From Marinobacterium marinum (GTDB lineage Bacteria > Pseudomonadota > Gammaproteobacteria > Pseudomonadales > Balneatricaceae), in contig NZ_JACEMT010000037.1 of NCBI RefSeq assembly GCF_013868415.1, positions 1 to 35,983 of the forward strand: a stretch of 35,983 nt of DNA, in the 5' to 3' direction. The notes beneath the pieces are model-generated. The model worked only from the letters and a program-made list of their open reading frames with translations. It did no database searches and was not told the DNA's origin. A program made the position numbers and the translations under genes. Positions 24,789 to 34,163 of this stretch are shown here, one piece after another; within the stretch, counting starts at the first letter, position 1, and every line of letters starts with the position of its first letter.

Positions 24789-24804
24789 CCGCATTAAAAT
24801 GCGG
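24789..24804. promoter_or_regulatory. Inverted repeat near the pchA promoter
   Basis: CCGCATT and AATGCGG with two bases between form a perfect 16-base dyad. It is only about 20 bases upstream of the -24 element, closer than enhancer sites of XylR-type activators usually lie, so it may instead be a repressor site or a site shared with the divergent gene. Confidence 0.4.
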
Positions 24805-24824
24805 CAAACCCCCGAACTAAAAAG

Positions 24825-24841
24825 TTGGCACGCTTATTGTA
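24825..24841 (+). promoter_or_regulatory. Sigma-54 (-24/-12) promoter of pchACXF
   Basis: TTGGCACG, four bases, then TTGTA fits the sigma-54 consensus YTGGCACG-N4-TTGCW with one change (T for C at -12). GG (24827-24828) and the -12 G (24839) are 12 bases apart, the required spacing. It lies 165 bases before pchA and beside a divergent sigma-54 activator gene. Confidence 0.85.
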
Positions 24842-25005
24842 TAAGCATTACTCGGACTTTATGACACCCTGATTAAATAAAGTTGTTGTTCGCTCAGCAC
24901 AAACAACCTGTGAAAACGAAAATCGGAGCACTCGATAACCCGGTTATCGAAAATATGAATAGGGATGCACACTCTTTTTATAGACTCCGAAAACTGAGAG
25001 AAACG

Positions 25006-26481
25006 ATGAACATGACACCCAACGCTTATAACAACCTGGAACTTCAGCCTCTCGCCGGTGAATGGCGCACGGGCAGCGGTGATCGCTCGCTCGTCGTCAC
25101 CAACCCCTATAACGGTGACACCCTGCTGGACCTGCCCATGGCCACCCGTGACGACCTCGACGCGGCCTTTGCAGCGGCAGAGCGTGCTCAGACCGAATGG
25201 GCCTCACAGACACCGGCGGCACGCGCCGAAGTGCTGATGAACGTGGTGCGCATCTTTGATGAACGCCAGGAAGAGATCGTCAGCTGGCTGGTACGCGAGT
25301 CCGGCAGCACCCGCCTGAAGGCCACCATCGAGTGGGGCGCAGCTCGCGCCATCACCCTGGAAGCCGCCAGCATGCCCAGCCGCGTTCATGGTCGCATTCT
25401 GGAATCCTATGTCCCGGGCAAGGAAAGCCGTGCCTATCGCAAGCCCCTGGGCGTTGTCGGCATCATCAGCCCGTGGAACTTCCCGCTACACCTGACGCAA
25501 CGCTCCCTGGCCCCGGCCCTGGCACTGGGTAATGCCGTCGTCATCAAACCCGCCAGCGATACCCCGGTAACCGGCGGCTTGCTGCTGGCCCGTATTTTTG
25601 AAGAGGCCGGCTTGCCGGCTGGTCTGCTGAGTGTTGTGGTCGGCCCCGGCTCTGAAATCGGCGATGCCTTCGTTGAGCACCCGGCACCGGCGCTGATCTC
25701 CTTTACCGGCTCTACCGAAGTCGGCCGTAATATCGGTCGTATTGCCAGCGGTGGCGACCATCTCAAGCACGTTGCATTGGAACTGGGCGGCAACAGTCCT
25801 TTCGTCGTCCTGGCCGACGCCGATCTCGAACAGGCCGTGAACGCGGCGGTTTTCGGCAAGTTCCTGCACAACGGCCAGATCTGCATGGCGATCAACCGCA
25901 TCATCGTCGAAGCGCCACTGTACGCACAGTTCTGTGAGCGCTTTGCCGACCGCGTTCGCCAGCTCAAATGCGGCGATCCCAATCTGATGGAAACCGCTGT
26001 CGGCCCCGTGGCCAGCGCTCGGCAGCGGGAAGGCCTGCTCAAGAAGATCAGCACTGCAAAAAGCGAAGGCGCCAAGGTGCTGGTATCCGGTGATGTTCAG
26101 GGCAATGTCCTGCCGCCTCACGTGTTTGCCGATGTAACGGCTGACATGGAGATCGCTCGCGAAGAGATCTTCGGCCCGCTGGTTGGCATTCAATGTGCGG
26201 AAGATGCCGAACATGCCCTGACTCTGGCCAATATGAGCACCTACGGCCTGTCCAGTTCGGTCTTTACCGGCAGCCTGGAGCGCGGCGTTCAGTTCGCACA
26301 GCGCATCAAGGCCGGCATGACCCACATCAACGATATTCCGGTCAACGATGAGCCGAATGCGCCGTTCGGAGGCGAAAAGAACTCCGGTGTCGGACGCTTC
26401 AATGGCGACTGGGCGATCGACGAGTTCACCACTGATCACTGGATCACGGTGCAGCACACGCCGCGTCCGTATCCGTTCTAA
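25006..26481 (+). CDS. pchA: 4-Hydroxybenzaldehyde dehydrogenase
   Basis: NAD(P)-dependent aldehyde dehydrogenase, 491 residues, oxidising 4-hydroxybenzaldehyde to 4-hydroxybenzoate. The family marks are [14 protein letters not shown] (nucleotide binding), LELGGNSP with the catalytic glutamate, and the cysteine in [10 protein letters not shown]. It resembles the benzaldehyde/salicylaldehyde dehydrogenase branch. The ATG at 25006 with GAGAG upstream gives the normal family length; an upstream reading from 24883 adds an untypical N-terminus. It is the first gene of pchA-C-X-F behind the sigma-54 promoter, matching the Pseudomonas order. It could act on related aldehydes, but context strongly favours this role. 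Confidence 0.92.
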   Translation: MNMTPNAYNNLELQPLAGEWRTGSGDRSLVVTNPYNGDTLLDLPMATRDDLDAAFAAAERAQTEWASQTPAARAEVLMNVVRIFDERQEEIVSWLVRESGSTRLKATIEWGAARAITLEAASMPSRVHGRILESYVPGKESRAYRKPLGVVGIISPWNFPLHLTQRSLAPALALGNAVVIKPASDTPVTGGLLLARIFEEAGLPAGLLSVVVGPGSEIGDAFVEHPAPALISFTGSTEVGRNIGRIASGGDHLKHVALELGGNSPFVVLADADLEQAVNAAVFGKFLHNGQICMAINRIIVEAPLYAQFCERFADRVRQLKCGDPNLMETAVGPVASARQREGLLKKISTAKSEGAKVLVSGDVQGNVLPPHVFADVTADMEIAREEIFGPLVGIQCAEDAEHALTLANMSTYGLSSSVFTGSLERGVQFAQRIKAGMTHINDIPVNDEPNAPFGGEKNSGVGRFNGDWAIDEFTTDHWITVQHTPRPYPF

Positions 26482-26497
26482 GGCAAGGGAGAATAAT

Positions 26498-26821
26498 ATG
26501 AAAGCCCTGAAACGACAGTTCATGCGCCCCGTTATGCTGGGGGCCGCGCTTATCCTGGGTTCAGGCCAGGCATTGGCTGCAGATGACAGCCAGTGGGAAA
26601 GCGGAGAGCAGATCTACGCCAAGGTCTGTGGTCACTGCCACGAAGCCGGTGTCGGCCCGACCATCAAGGGTCGCAGCCTGCCGCCAAGTTATATCACGGC
26701 TATTGTTCGTCACGGCTTCCGCGCCATGCCGGCGTTCCGTGCCTCCTTCATTGATGACCAGGCACTGCAATCGGTGGCCGAATACATCAGCACCAGCCCC
26801 GCGCCCCAGAACGAGGAGTGA
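26498..26821 (+). CDS. pchC: Cytochrome c subunit of 4-cresol dehydrogenase
   Basis: Small periplasmic c-type cytochrome of 107 residues, including a signal peptide that ends at ALA (residue 27). The heme site CGHCH is at 44-48 and the likely axial methionine is M77 in AMPAF. In 4-cresol dehydrogenase this subunit binds the PchF flavoprotein and takes its electrons. The mature length of about 80 residues fits PchC. The ATG at 26498 follows AAGGGAG. It lies 16 bases after pchA and 5 bases before pchX, so it is in the pch operon. Confidence 0.94.
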   Translation: MKALKRQFMRPVMLGAALILGSGQALAADDSQWESGEQIYAKVCGHCHEAGVGPTIKGRSLPPSYITAIVRHGFRAMPAFRASFIDDQALQSVAEYISTSPAPQNEE

Positions 26822-26826
26822 GTGCC

Positions 26827-27501
26827 ATGAATCCGAAACGTCGCTCCTTTCTGAAGGGCGCCCTGGCTTCCGGTGCCGGCGGGCTGATACTGAGCCATTC
26901 CGGGCTGACTCAGGCCGCCATGGGCATCACGACCGGCAACTCGCCGGCCACACTGGTGCTGGCCGGCAATGCGGCTATTGAATCAAGCTTTGCAGCCGGT
27001 ATCCAGGCCGCCCTGCCCGGAGAAGCCGTTACTCTGCTGCGTACCGACCACAGCAATCCGCTGACGGCCGTTACCGAAGCGCTGCACAGCGGTCAGCCCA
27101 TACGCCTGATCGGCATGGTCGATGACGCTACCGGTGAACTGCTGACCACCCTGGCCCGACACGCCGGTGCACGCATGACCTGGTTGGGCCAGCACAGTGC
27201 CGACCCGCGCCAAACCCGCCACCAGGTCATCAACGATCGCGCCGCGCAAGGCTCGGCGCTGGCACTGGCCGAGCAGCTGCAACAGGAAGCCGCCGGTTTT
27301 CGTTTGAACGCAGAGCAGCCATTTGCCCGCAAGACGGCTCTGCAACTGGCCTCGGCACGCACCGGAGCCGCTTCCAGCCACTGGGCGGCCCACCTGGGTC
27401 ATGCCCTGGCACGCCCCAGTGCGCCGGTCGATGCCGCGTATCTGCCGACCACAAGCAAGCGCCTTGAAGGCCGCTTTGTCTCTTTTGTAATCGAGGTTTG
27501 A
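26827..27501 (+). CDS. pchX: Tat-signal protein of the p-cresol operon (PchX-like)
   Basis: A 224-residue protein of unknown function between the cytochrome and flavoprotein genes, the position of pchX in Pseudomonas pch operons. It opens with a twin-arginine signal (RRSFLKG at 5-11, then a hydrophobic stretch to about 32), so it is probably exported folded by Tat. The rest is alanine-rich and helical without a motif I recognise. The ATG at 26827 has GGAG upstream; a GTG at 26818 was rejected. It could help export or assemble PchF, which lacks a signal of its own. Confidence 0.8.
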   Translation: MNPKRRSFLKGALASGAGGLILSHSGLTQAAMGITTGNSPATLVLAGNAAIESSFAAGIQAALPGEAVTLLRTDHSNPLTAVTEALHSGQPIRLIGMVDDATGELLTTLARHAGARMTWLGQHSADPRQTRHQVINDRAAQGSALALAEQLQQEAAGFRLNAEQPFARKTALQLASARTGAASSHWAAHLGHALARPSAPVDAAYLPTTSKRLEGRFVSFVIEV

Positions 27502-27505
27502 AGCC

Positions 27506-29071
27506 ATGAGTCAACAAACCAATGCCGTTCTGCCCCAGGGCGTAACCGCCAGTGATTTTGCAGCGGCCGTCAACAAGTTCCGCGCTCTGCTGGGTGAAGA
27601 AAACGTCCTGATCAAGGGCGATCAGCTGACCCCCTACACCAAGATCATGATGCCCCGCGATGTAGCGGAAAACACGCCTTCTGCCGCCGTCACGGCCACC
27701 ACCGTTGAACAGGTGCAGGGTGTCGTCAAGATCTGTAACGAGTACAAGATCCCGGTCTGGACCATCTCGACCGGCAACAACTTCGGCTACGGCAGCGCCG
27801 CTCCGGGCCAGCGCGGCCAGGTCATCCTTGATCTGAAAAAGATGAATAAGATCATCAACATCGATCCGGACCTGTGCACGGCTCTGGTCGAGCCGGGTGT
27901 GACCTATCAGCAGCTGTACGATTACCTGGAAGAAAACAACATCCCGCTGATGCTGTCCTTCTCCGCTCCCTCCGCCATCGCAGGCCCGGTAGGCAATACC
28001 ATGGACCGTGGTGTCGGCTACACCCCCTATGGCGAACACTTCCTGATGCAGTGCGGCATGGAAATGGTCATGGCCAACGGCGATGTCTACCGTACCGGCA
28101 TGGGTGGCGTCGAAGGCGACAATGCCTGGCAGGTATTCAAGTGGGGCTATGGCCCGACACTGGATGGCATGTTTACTCAGGCCAACTATGGCATCTGCAC
28201 CAAGATGGGCTTCTGGCTGATGCCCAAGCCGCCGGTCTCCAAGCCGTTCGAAATCCGTTTCGAGAACGATACCGATATCGCCGAGATCGTTGAATTCATT
28301 CGCCCGCTGCGTATCGCTCAGGTTATTCCGAACGCTGTCGTCATCGCCGGTTTGCTCTGGGAAGCCGCCACCTGCAACACCAGACGTGCCGAATACACCA
28401 GCGAACCGGGCGCAACCCCCGAGCATATCCTCAAGCAGATCCAGAAGGATAAAAAGCTGGGGGCCTGGAACCTGTATGCCTGCCTGTACGGTACCCAGGA
28501 ACAGGTCGAGGTGAACTGGAACATTGTGCAGGGCGCTCTGAAACAGCTTGGCAAGGGCACACTGATCACCGAGAAAGAAGCCGGCGGCACCGAGCCGTTC
28601 GACTATCGTGCAAAACTGATGACCGGTGTTCCCAACCTGCAGGAATTCGGTCTGTACAACTGGCGTGGCGGCGGTGGCTCCATGTGGTTTGCCCCGGTCA
28701 GCCAGGCACGTGGCAGCGAGTGTGACAAACAGTACGCTCTGGCCAAGGATATTCTGAACAAGCATGGCCTGGACTACGTTGGCGAGTTCATTGTCGGCTG
28801 GCGCGATATGCATCACGTCATTGATGTCCTGTACGACCGTACCAACGATGAAGAACGTGCACGCGCCGAAGCCTGCTTTAACGAACTGCTGGACGAGTTC
28901 GAGAAGCGCGGTTACGCAGTCTATCGCGTTAACACCCAGTTCCAGGATCGCGTCGCCCAGAGCTACGGCACCACCAAACGCCGTGTCGAACACGCCATCA
29001 AGCGTGCGCTGGACCCGAACAACATTCTGGCACCCGGCAAATCCGGCATCGATCTGGAAAATGATTTCTGA
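27506..29071 (+). CDS. pchF: 4-Cresol dehydrogenase flavoprotein subunit
   Basis: Flavoprotein of 521 residues that oxidises 4-cresol to 4-hydroxybenzyl alcohol and on to 4-hydroxybenzaldehyde, taking oxygen from water. It belongs to the vanillyl-alcohol-oxidase family; the FAD-binding region has TISTGNNFGYGSAAP at about 87-100. Y384 in FGLYNWRGGGGSMWF falls exactly at the residue that carries covalent FAD in the P. putida enzyme. No signal peptide is visible, although the enzyme works with a periplasmic cytochrome in known strains. The ATG at 27506 is 4 bases after pchX, with GAGG in the end of pchX. Confidence 0.97.
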   Translation: MSQQTNAVLPQGVTASDFAAAVNKFRALLGEENVLIKGDQLTPYTKIMMPRDVAENTPSAAVTATTVEQVQGVVKICNEYKIPVWTISTGNNFGYGSAAPGQRGQVILDLKKMNKIINIDPDLCTALVEPGVTYQQLYDYLEENNIPLMLSFSAPSAIAGPVGNTMDRGVGYTPYGEHFLMQCGMEMVMANGDVYRTGMGGVEGDNAWQVFKWGYGPTLDGMFTQANYGICTKMGFWLMPKPPVSKPFEIRFENDTDIAEIVEFIRPLRIAQVIPNAVVIAGLLWEAATCNTRRAEYTSEPGATPEHILKQIQKDKKLGAWNLYACLYGTQEQVEVNWNIVQGALKQLGKGTLITEKEAGGTEPFDYRAKLMTGVPNLQEFGLYNWRGGGGSMWFAPVSQARGSECDKQYALAKDILNKHGLDYVGEFIVGWRDMHHVIDVLYDRTNDEERARAEACFNELLDEFEKRGYAVYRVNTQFQDRVAQSYGTTKRRVEHAIKRALDPNNILAPGKSGIDLENDF

Positions 29072-29091
29072 TCGTTGCGGATAAAACCGAA

Positions 29092-29115
29092 GAGGCTGCC
29101 CAGTGCGGCAGCCTC
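29092..29115 (+). terminator. Hairpin after pchF
   Basis: GAGGCTGCC (29092-29100), six-base loop, GGCAGCCTC (29107-29115): a perfect 9-base-pair stem 20 bases after the pchF stop. No T-run follows, so it may act through Rho or as an mRNA-stabilising end rather than as a simple terminator. Confidence 0.5.
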
Positions 29116-30611
<1,496 letters not shown>

Positions 30612-30640
30612 TCGAGCGCTCCTAGTCGGTCATTGCAAAT

Positions 30641-30667
30641 CGCGCCCCTAACCGGGCGCGTTTTTTT
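30641..30667 (+). terminator. Rho-independent terminator of pobA
   Basis: CGCGCCC (30641-30647), six-base loop, GGGCGCG (30654-30660), then seven T. It lies 30 bases after the pobA stop and separates pobA from the outer-membrane protein gene. Confidence 0.93.
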
Positions 30668-30717
30668 GTGTTCGCTCCATAACAATCCATAACCCTAACC
30701 GAACGAAACAGACAACA

Positions 30718-31527
30718 ATGAAAAAAACAGTTCTAGCCTCCGCTTTGGCCACCCTGCTGCCACTGACGGCCACTGCCGGCCATTACACTCCGGGCGTTGA
30801 AGCTATGCGCGCATCCATTGTTCCCGGACCCGGCGTCTACTATAAAGGCTATGCCGTTCACTATAAGGCCGATACCCACTCGGCCCTGCCGGCCAATAGC
30901 GAGGTGGAGGTCAACGCTCTGGCCAACCGCCTGATCTGGGTCACCGACACCCAGGTACTGGGTGGTGACTTGACGTTTGAAACCATTATTCCCGTCATTC
31001 ATACCGACTTGAATATTGCCGACGGTGCCGTTGCCAGCCGTGAATGGGGTATCGGTGATATCTTTTTCGGTACCGTTCTGGGCTGGCACGGACAGGGCTG
31101 GGATGCCGTTGGCGGTGTGGGCGTCTGGACCGAAACCGGCCAGGACGACGAACCTGCCGATCCGGGACTGGGTTATACCGAGACCATGCTGACTCTGGGC
31201 GGCAATGTCTACCTCAATGACAACCAGGACCTGGCGTTCAGTGCGCTGTCGCGCTACTCCATCGCCGATGACAGCCGGGATGACGAGTTTCTTATCGAAT
31301 GGGGCCTGAGCAAACAATTATCCAACGGCCTGGAACTGGGTCTGGTCGGCTACGACCGCTGGCAAGTTGAAGGAGGCGATGAACAGAAACATGCTGTTGG
31401 TGCATCCGCCGGTTATTTCTGGCCACAGAGCATGATGGGCCTGAACCTGGCAGCCTACAATGAATACGATGCCGACAGCGACTTTGAAGGCTATCAACTG
31501 CGCGCTACCTTGACCAAAGTGTTCTGA
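30718..31527 (+). CDS. Outer-membrane protein, phenol MetA-pathway family (copy 1)
   Basis: A 269-residue protein of the 'MetA-pathway of phenol degradation' family, thought to be an outer-membrane beta-barrel that helps aromatic compounds enter. It has a signal peptide ending ATA at about residue 20, then alternating strands such as VYYKGYAVHY, NRLIWVTD and ALSRYSIAD, ending in LRATLTKVF with the terminal phenylalanine typical of outer-membrane barrels. A paralogue of the same length lies at 34164-34973 on the other strand, about three quarters identical by eye. It follows the pobA terminator and so has its own promoter, which I cannot place firmly. Confidence 0.85.
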   Translation: MKKTVLASALATLLPLTATAGHYTPGVEAMRASIVPGPGVYYKGYAVHYKADTHSALPANSEVEVNALANRLIWVTDTQVLGGDLTFETIIPVIHTDLNIADGAVASREWGIGDIFFGTVLGWHGQGWDAVGGVGVWTETGQDDEPADPGLGYTETMLTLGGNVYLNDNQDLAFSALSRYSIADDSRDDEFLIEWGLSKQLSNGLELGLVGYDRWQVEGGDEQKHAVGASAGYFWPQSMMGLNLAAYNEYDADSDFEGYQLRATLTKVF

Positions 31528-31535
31528 TCCCGCCA

Positions 31536-31561
31536 GGTGCCGGTCGTCCTGCTCCGGCACC
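31536..31561 (+). terminator. Hairpin after outer-membrane protein gene
   Basis: GGTGCCGG (31536-31543), ten-base loop, CCGGCACC (31554-31561): a perfect 8-base-pair stem nine bases after the stop. A loose T/C-rich stretch follows, so it is a moderate terminator candidate. Confidence 0.55.
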
Positions 31562-31607
31562 ACCTCTTCCCGTTATTTGCTTATTCCATATTAGTCTTTG
31601 ATTAATA

Positions 31608-31621
31608 TTGATTCATATCAA
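31608..31621 (+). promoter_or_regulatory. Perfect FNR/ANR box
   Basis: TTGAT-TCAT-ATCAA is an exact match to the FNR/ANR consensus TTGAT-N4-ATCAA. It ends about 80 bases before the ATG of the YeeE/YedE-type gene, a distance that suits activation under low oxygen. Confidence 0.72.
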
Positions 31622-31702
31622 AAAAGAATTAGCATAAACGTCTTCAATCGGGACCGCCTCCTCCCGCGACTTCAGTCCTGCGTACACCCAACGGAAGACA
31701 CC

Positions 31703-32956
31703 ATGAACAAAACCGAGAACCTGAGCGGCTTTGCCCTGCTTGCCCTGATTCTGACAGCCGGCGGCCTGGCGCTTGAGCCCGATATTTTTTTCCGCCTGCT
31801 GATCGGCCTTGGGTTCGGCTATGCCCTGACACGTGCCGCACTGGGCTTTGCCGGCAGTGTAAACCGCGCCTACCGCGCCGGGTCAACCAAACTGATGCGC
31901 AGCCTGATGCTGATGTTTACTGCCACGGCCATCGCATCCACAGCCTTTCTGTATAACCAGAACCCCAAAGATCTGGATCTGTGGGTTAACCCGATCAACG
32001 CCGGACTGGTGGTCGGTGGCATTCTTTTCGGCTTCGGCATGTCTTTTGCCAGCTGCTGTGCATCCGGTGTGCTGACCTATTTTTCCAGCAACCTGACACG
32101 CCCGGCCCTTATTCTGACCTGCTTTGGTGCCGGCGTGTTTCTCGGCTTTCCCCTGCAGTCTACCCAGACCTGGATTACCGATACGCTGATTTCAACCCAA
32201 ACCTATGCCAACCAGGGGGTCTACCTGCCGGATCTGTTCCCGAACGACCCCATGCAAGGCTACTTTGGTGCCATCGTATTAACCGCGAGTCTGGCCGCTA
32301 TCGTCAGCTGGCTGGCACATCGCTATGAACAGCGTCGCCGCCGTAACGACACCTATATCGGTGTGGCTGCCGAGCAGGCTCAGGCGGAGCAGAAGCCTCA
32401 CAACCTGGGAGAACACCCCTTCTTCAGCCGCCAAACCTACGAGGCTCTGTTTGTCTCACGCTGGTCAATGACAACCGGCATCGCCGTCATCGTAATCCTG
32501 TTTACCCTGTTGATGGGCGTGACCGGTGCCGGCTGGGGTGCATCTGCACCATTCGGCTTCTGGTTTGGCCGCCTGCTGATCGCCCTGGGTGCCGATCCAG
32601 TCGCCATCGCCGAGTTTGCTCACCGCCCGGTTGAAATCTTCACCATGCCGTTCTTCAGCCACCCGGTAAACGTCCAGAACATTGGTATCATGCTGGGTTC
32701 TATCGTATCGCTGTTGCTGGCGGGCCGCTTCTTCAGCGGCATGTCAAAAATGCGCCTGAGTCTGAAAGAAGCGGTTCTGCTGATCATCGCCGGACTGGCC
32801 ATGGGCCTGGGTACTCGTTTTGCCAACGGCTGTAACGTGGGTGCCCTGTTTACCCCGATTGCCAACTTCTCTCTGTCCGGCTGGATCTTCCTGGTGTTCA
32901 TGGTGGCCGGCGGCGTGATCGGCAATGTCACCGGCAAGCGCCTGCAACAGGCTTAA
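31703..32956 (+). CDS. YeeE/YedE-family membrane transporter (sulfur-compound transport type)
   Basis: A polytopic membrane protein of 417 residues with two copies of the Sulf_transp/YeeE-YedE module: FGMSFASCCASGVLTYF in the first half and GLGTRFANGCNVGALF in the second, each with the conserved cysteine of thiosulfate-transporting relatives. The two halves are joined by a charged linker near residues 215-235. The ATG at 31703 has GGAAG upstream; an earlier reading from 31598 was rejected since it crosses the FNR box. Thiosulfate or another sulfur (or selenium) compound is the expected cargo. Its link to aromatic degradation is not obvious. Confidence 0.83.
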   Translation: MNKTENLSGFALLALILTAGGLALEPDIFFRLLIGLGFGYALTRAALGFAGSVNRAYRAGSTKLMRSLMLMFTATAIASTAFLYNQNPKDLDLWVNPINAGLVVGGILFGFGMSFASCCASGVLTYFSSNLTRPALILTCFGAGVFLGFPLQSTQTWITDTLISTQTYANQGVYLPDLFPNDPMQGYFGAIVLTASLAAIVSWLAHRYEQRRRRNDTYIGVAAEQAQAEQKPHNLGEHPFFSRQTYEALFVSRWSMTTGIAVIVILFTLLMGVTGAGWGASAPFGFWFGRLLIALGADPVAIAEFAHRPVEIFTMPFFSHPVNVQNIGIMLGSIVSLLLAGRFFSGMSKMRLSLKEAVLLIIAGLAMGLGTRFANGCNVGALFTPIANFSLSGWIFLVFMVAGGVIGNVTGKRLQQA

Positions 32957-32978
32957 TCGCCGATTGAGAAAACAGCGC

Positions 32979-33007
32979 TTGAAAAACGGGCGCCGCACCC
33001 ACATGAT
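32979..33007 (+). promoter_or_regulatory. Candidate promoter of the Old Yellow Enzyme gene
   Basis: TTGAAA (32979-32984), 17 bases, CATGAT (33002-33007). The -35 matches five of six and the -10 four of six. The -10 lies inside the left arm of the 36-base palindrome, a classic layout for repression by operator binding. Confidence 0.5.
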
Positions 33008-33034
33008 CTGTAATACCTATTACAGATCATGTGG
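32999..33034. promoter_or_regulatory. 36-base near-perfect palindrome, operator of the OYE gene
   Basis: Arms CCACATGATCTGTAATA (32999-33015) and TATTACAGATCATGTGG (33018-33034) are fully complementary around two central bases. It covers the candidate -10 and touches the ribosome site (GGAG at 33033-33036). The size suits a TetR-type repressor such as NemR-like proteins. In the mRNA it could also fold and hide the ribosome site. Confidence 0.85.
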
Positions 33035-33042
33035 AGTGACCG

Positions 33043-34107
33043 ATGCCAACCCTGTTTGATCCCTTGCAGGCTGGTGCCCTGCAGTTGCGCAACCGTATCG
33101 TCATGGCCCCTTTGACCCGCTGCCGCGCGGAGAACGATCGTATTCCCGGTGAGCTGATGGTGGAATATTATCGCCAGCGCGCCAACGCGGGCCTGATCAT
33201 CTCTGAAGCGACGGCTATTACGCCTCAGGCCGTTGGCTACCCGGATACACCAGGTATCTGGTCAGACGCACAGATCAATGGCTGGAAGAAAGTCACCGAG
33301 GCCGTCCATGCCGAAGGCGGCCTGATCGTCCTCCAGCTCTGGCATGTCGGACGCATCTCTCACCCCGACTATCTCAACGGCGAACAACCGGTTGCGCCCA
33401 GCGCCATCCGCCCCGCAGGGCATGTCAGTCTGATTCGCCCCAAAACAGACTATGTGACTCCCCGCGCGCTGGAAACCGACGAGATACCAGGCATTGTCGA
33501 AGCCTACCGCAAGGGCGCCGAAAACGCCCAGCGGGCCGGGTTTGACGGTGTCGAAATCCACGGTGCCAACGGTTATCTTCTGGAGCAGTTTCTGCTTGAC
33601 GGCACCAACACCCGCACCGACCAATATGGCGGCTCGCTGGAAAACCGTGCACGATTGATGCTGGAGGTGACCGACGCCGTGTGCTCGGTCTGGGGCCCCG
33701 AACGCGTTGGCATGCACCTGTCCCCCCGCGCCGACTCACACGATGTCAGCGTCACCAACCGTGAAGAGACCTATGGTTATATCGCGGAACAGCTTGGCAA
33801 GCGTAAGCTGGCCTTTATCTGCACCCGTGAGCATGTCGCCGACGACAGTATCAGTCCCCTGCTGAAAGCACGCTTTGGCGGCGTCCATATCGCCAATGAA
33901 AACTTCACGTCCACGTCCGCCCAAGCCTGCGTGGCCGATGGCAAAGCGGAGGCCGTCGCCTTTGGCAAGCCTTACATCGCCACCCCTGATCTGGCGACTC
34001 GCATTGCCAAGGGAGCGGACTGGAACGAGCAGGATACCCGTACCTTTTACAGAGGCGGCGCCAGCGGCTACATTGACTATCCGATGCTGGACCAGAAAAC
34101 TCCATAA
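33043..34107 (+). CDS. nemA: Old Yellow Enzyme-family NADH:flavin reductase (NemA-like)
   Basis: FMN-dependent ene-reductase of 354 residues that reduces electrophilic C=C bonds, quinones and nitro compounds. The catalytic H173 and N176 in EIHGANGYL are of the class I HxxN type, and the family DQYGGSLENR stretch follows. The N-terminus RNRIVMAPLTRCRA is typical. The ATG at 33043 has GGAG upstream. It may detoxify quinone-type electrophiles formed during phenol oxidation, though that is inference. No repressor gene is next to it, unlike E. coli nemR-nemA, yet a strong operator-like palindrome covers its start. Confidence 0.9.
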   Translation: MPTLFDPLQAGALQLRNRIVMAPLTRCRAENDRIPGELMVEYYRQRANAGLIISEATAITPQAVGYPDTPGIWSDAQINGWKKVTEAVHAEGGLIVLQLWHVGRISHPDYLNGEQPVAPSAIRPAGHVSLIRPKTDYVTPRALETDEIPGIVEAYRKGAENAQRAGFDGVEIHGANGYLLEQFLLDGTNTRTDQYGGSLENRARLMLEVTDAVCSVWGPERVGMHLSPRADSHDVSVTNREETYGYIAEQLGKRKLAFICTREHVADDSISPLLKARFGGVHIANENFTSTSAQACVADGKAEAVAFGKPYIATPDLATRIAKGADWNEQDTRTFYRGGASGYIDYPMLDQKTP

Positions 34108-34114
34108 GCAGGCA

Positions 34115-34158
34115 GGCGACAGGCGGCAGCTCTCGGAGCCTATCTGCCGACTGTCGCC
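34115..34158. terminator. Inverted repeat between convergent genes
   Basis: GGCGACAGGCGGCAG (34115-34129) and CTGCCGACTGTCGCC (34144-34158) pair at 14 of 15 positions. It lies between the convergent OYE and outer-membrane protein genes and so could end both transcripts, though T-runs are lacking on either side. Confidence 0.5.
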
Positions 34159-34163
34159 ACTTG

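Noticed and set aside
24883-25005. N-terminal extension of PchA
   Set aside because: It adds about 41 residues not seen in aldehyde dehydrogenases of this group; the ATG at 25006 has a ribosome site and gives the normal length.
25006-26481. PchA as 2-hydroxymuconic semialdehyde dehydrogenase serving the XylE branch
   Set aside because: Its sequence resembles aromatic aldehyde dehydrogenases and it leads the pchACXF operon 24 kb away from xylE.
31598-31702. Extension of the YeeE/YedE-type protein upstream
   Set aside because: It would translate the FNR box region into a polar segment; the ATG at 31703 is followed at once by the first membrane helix.
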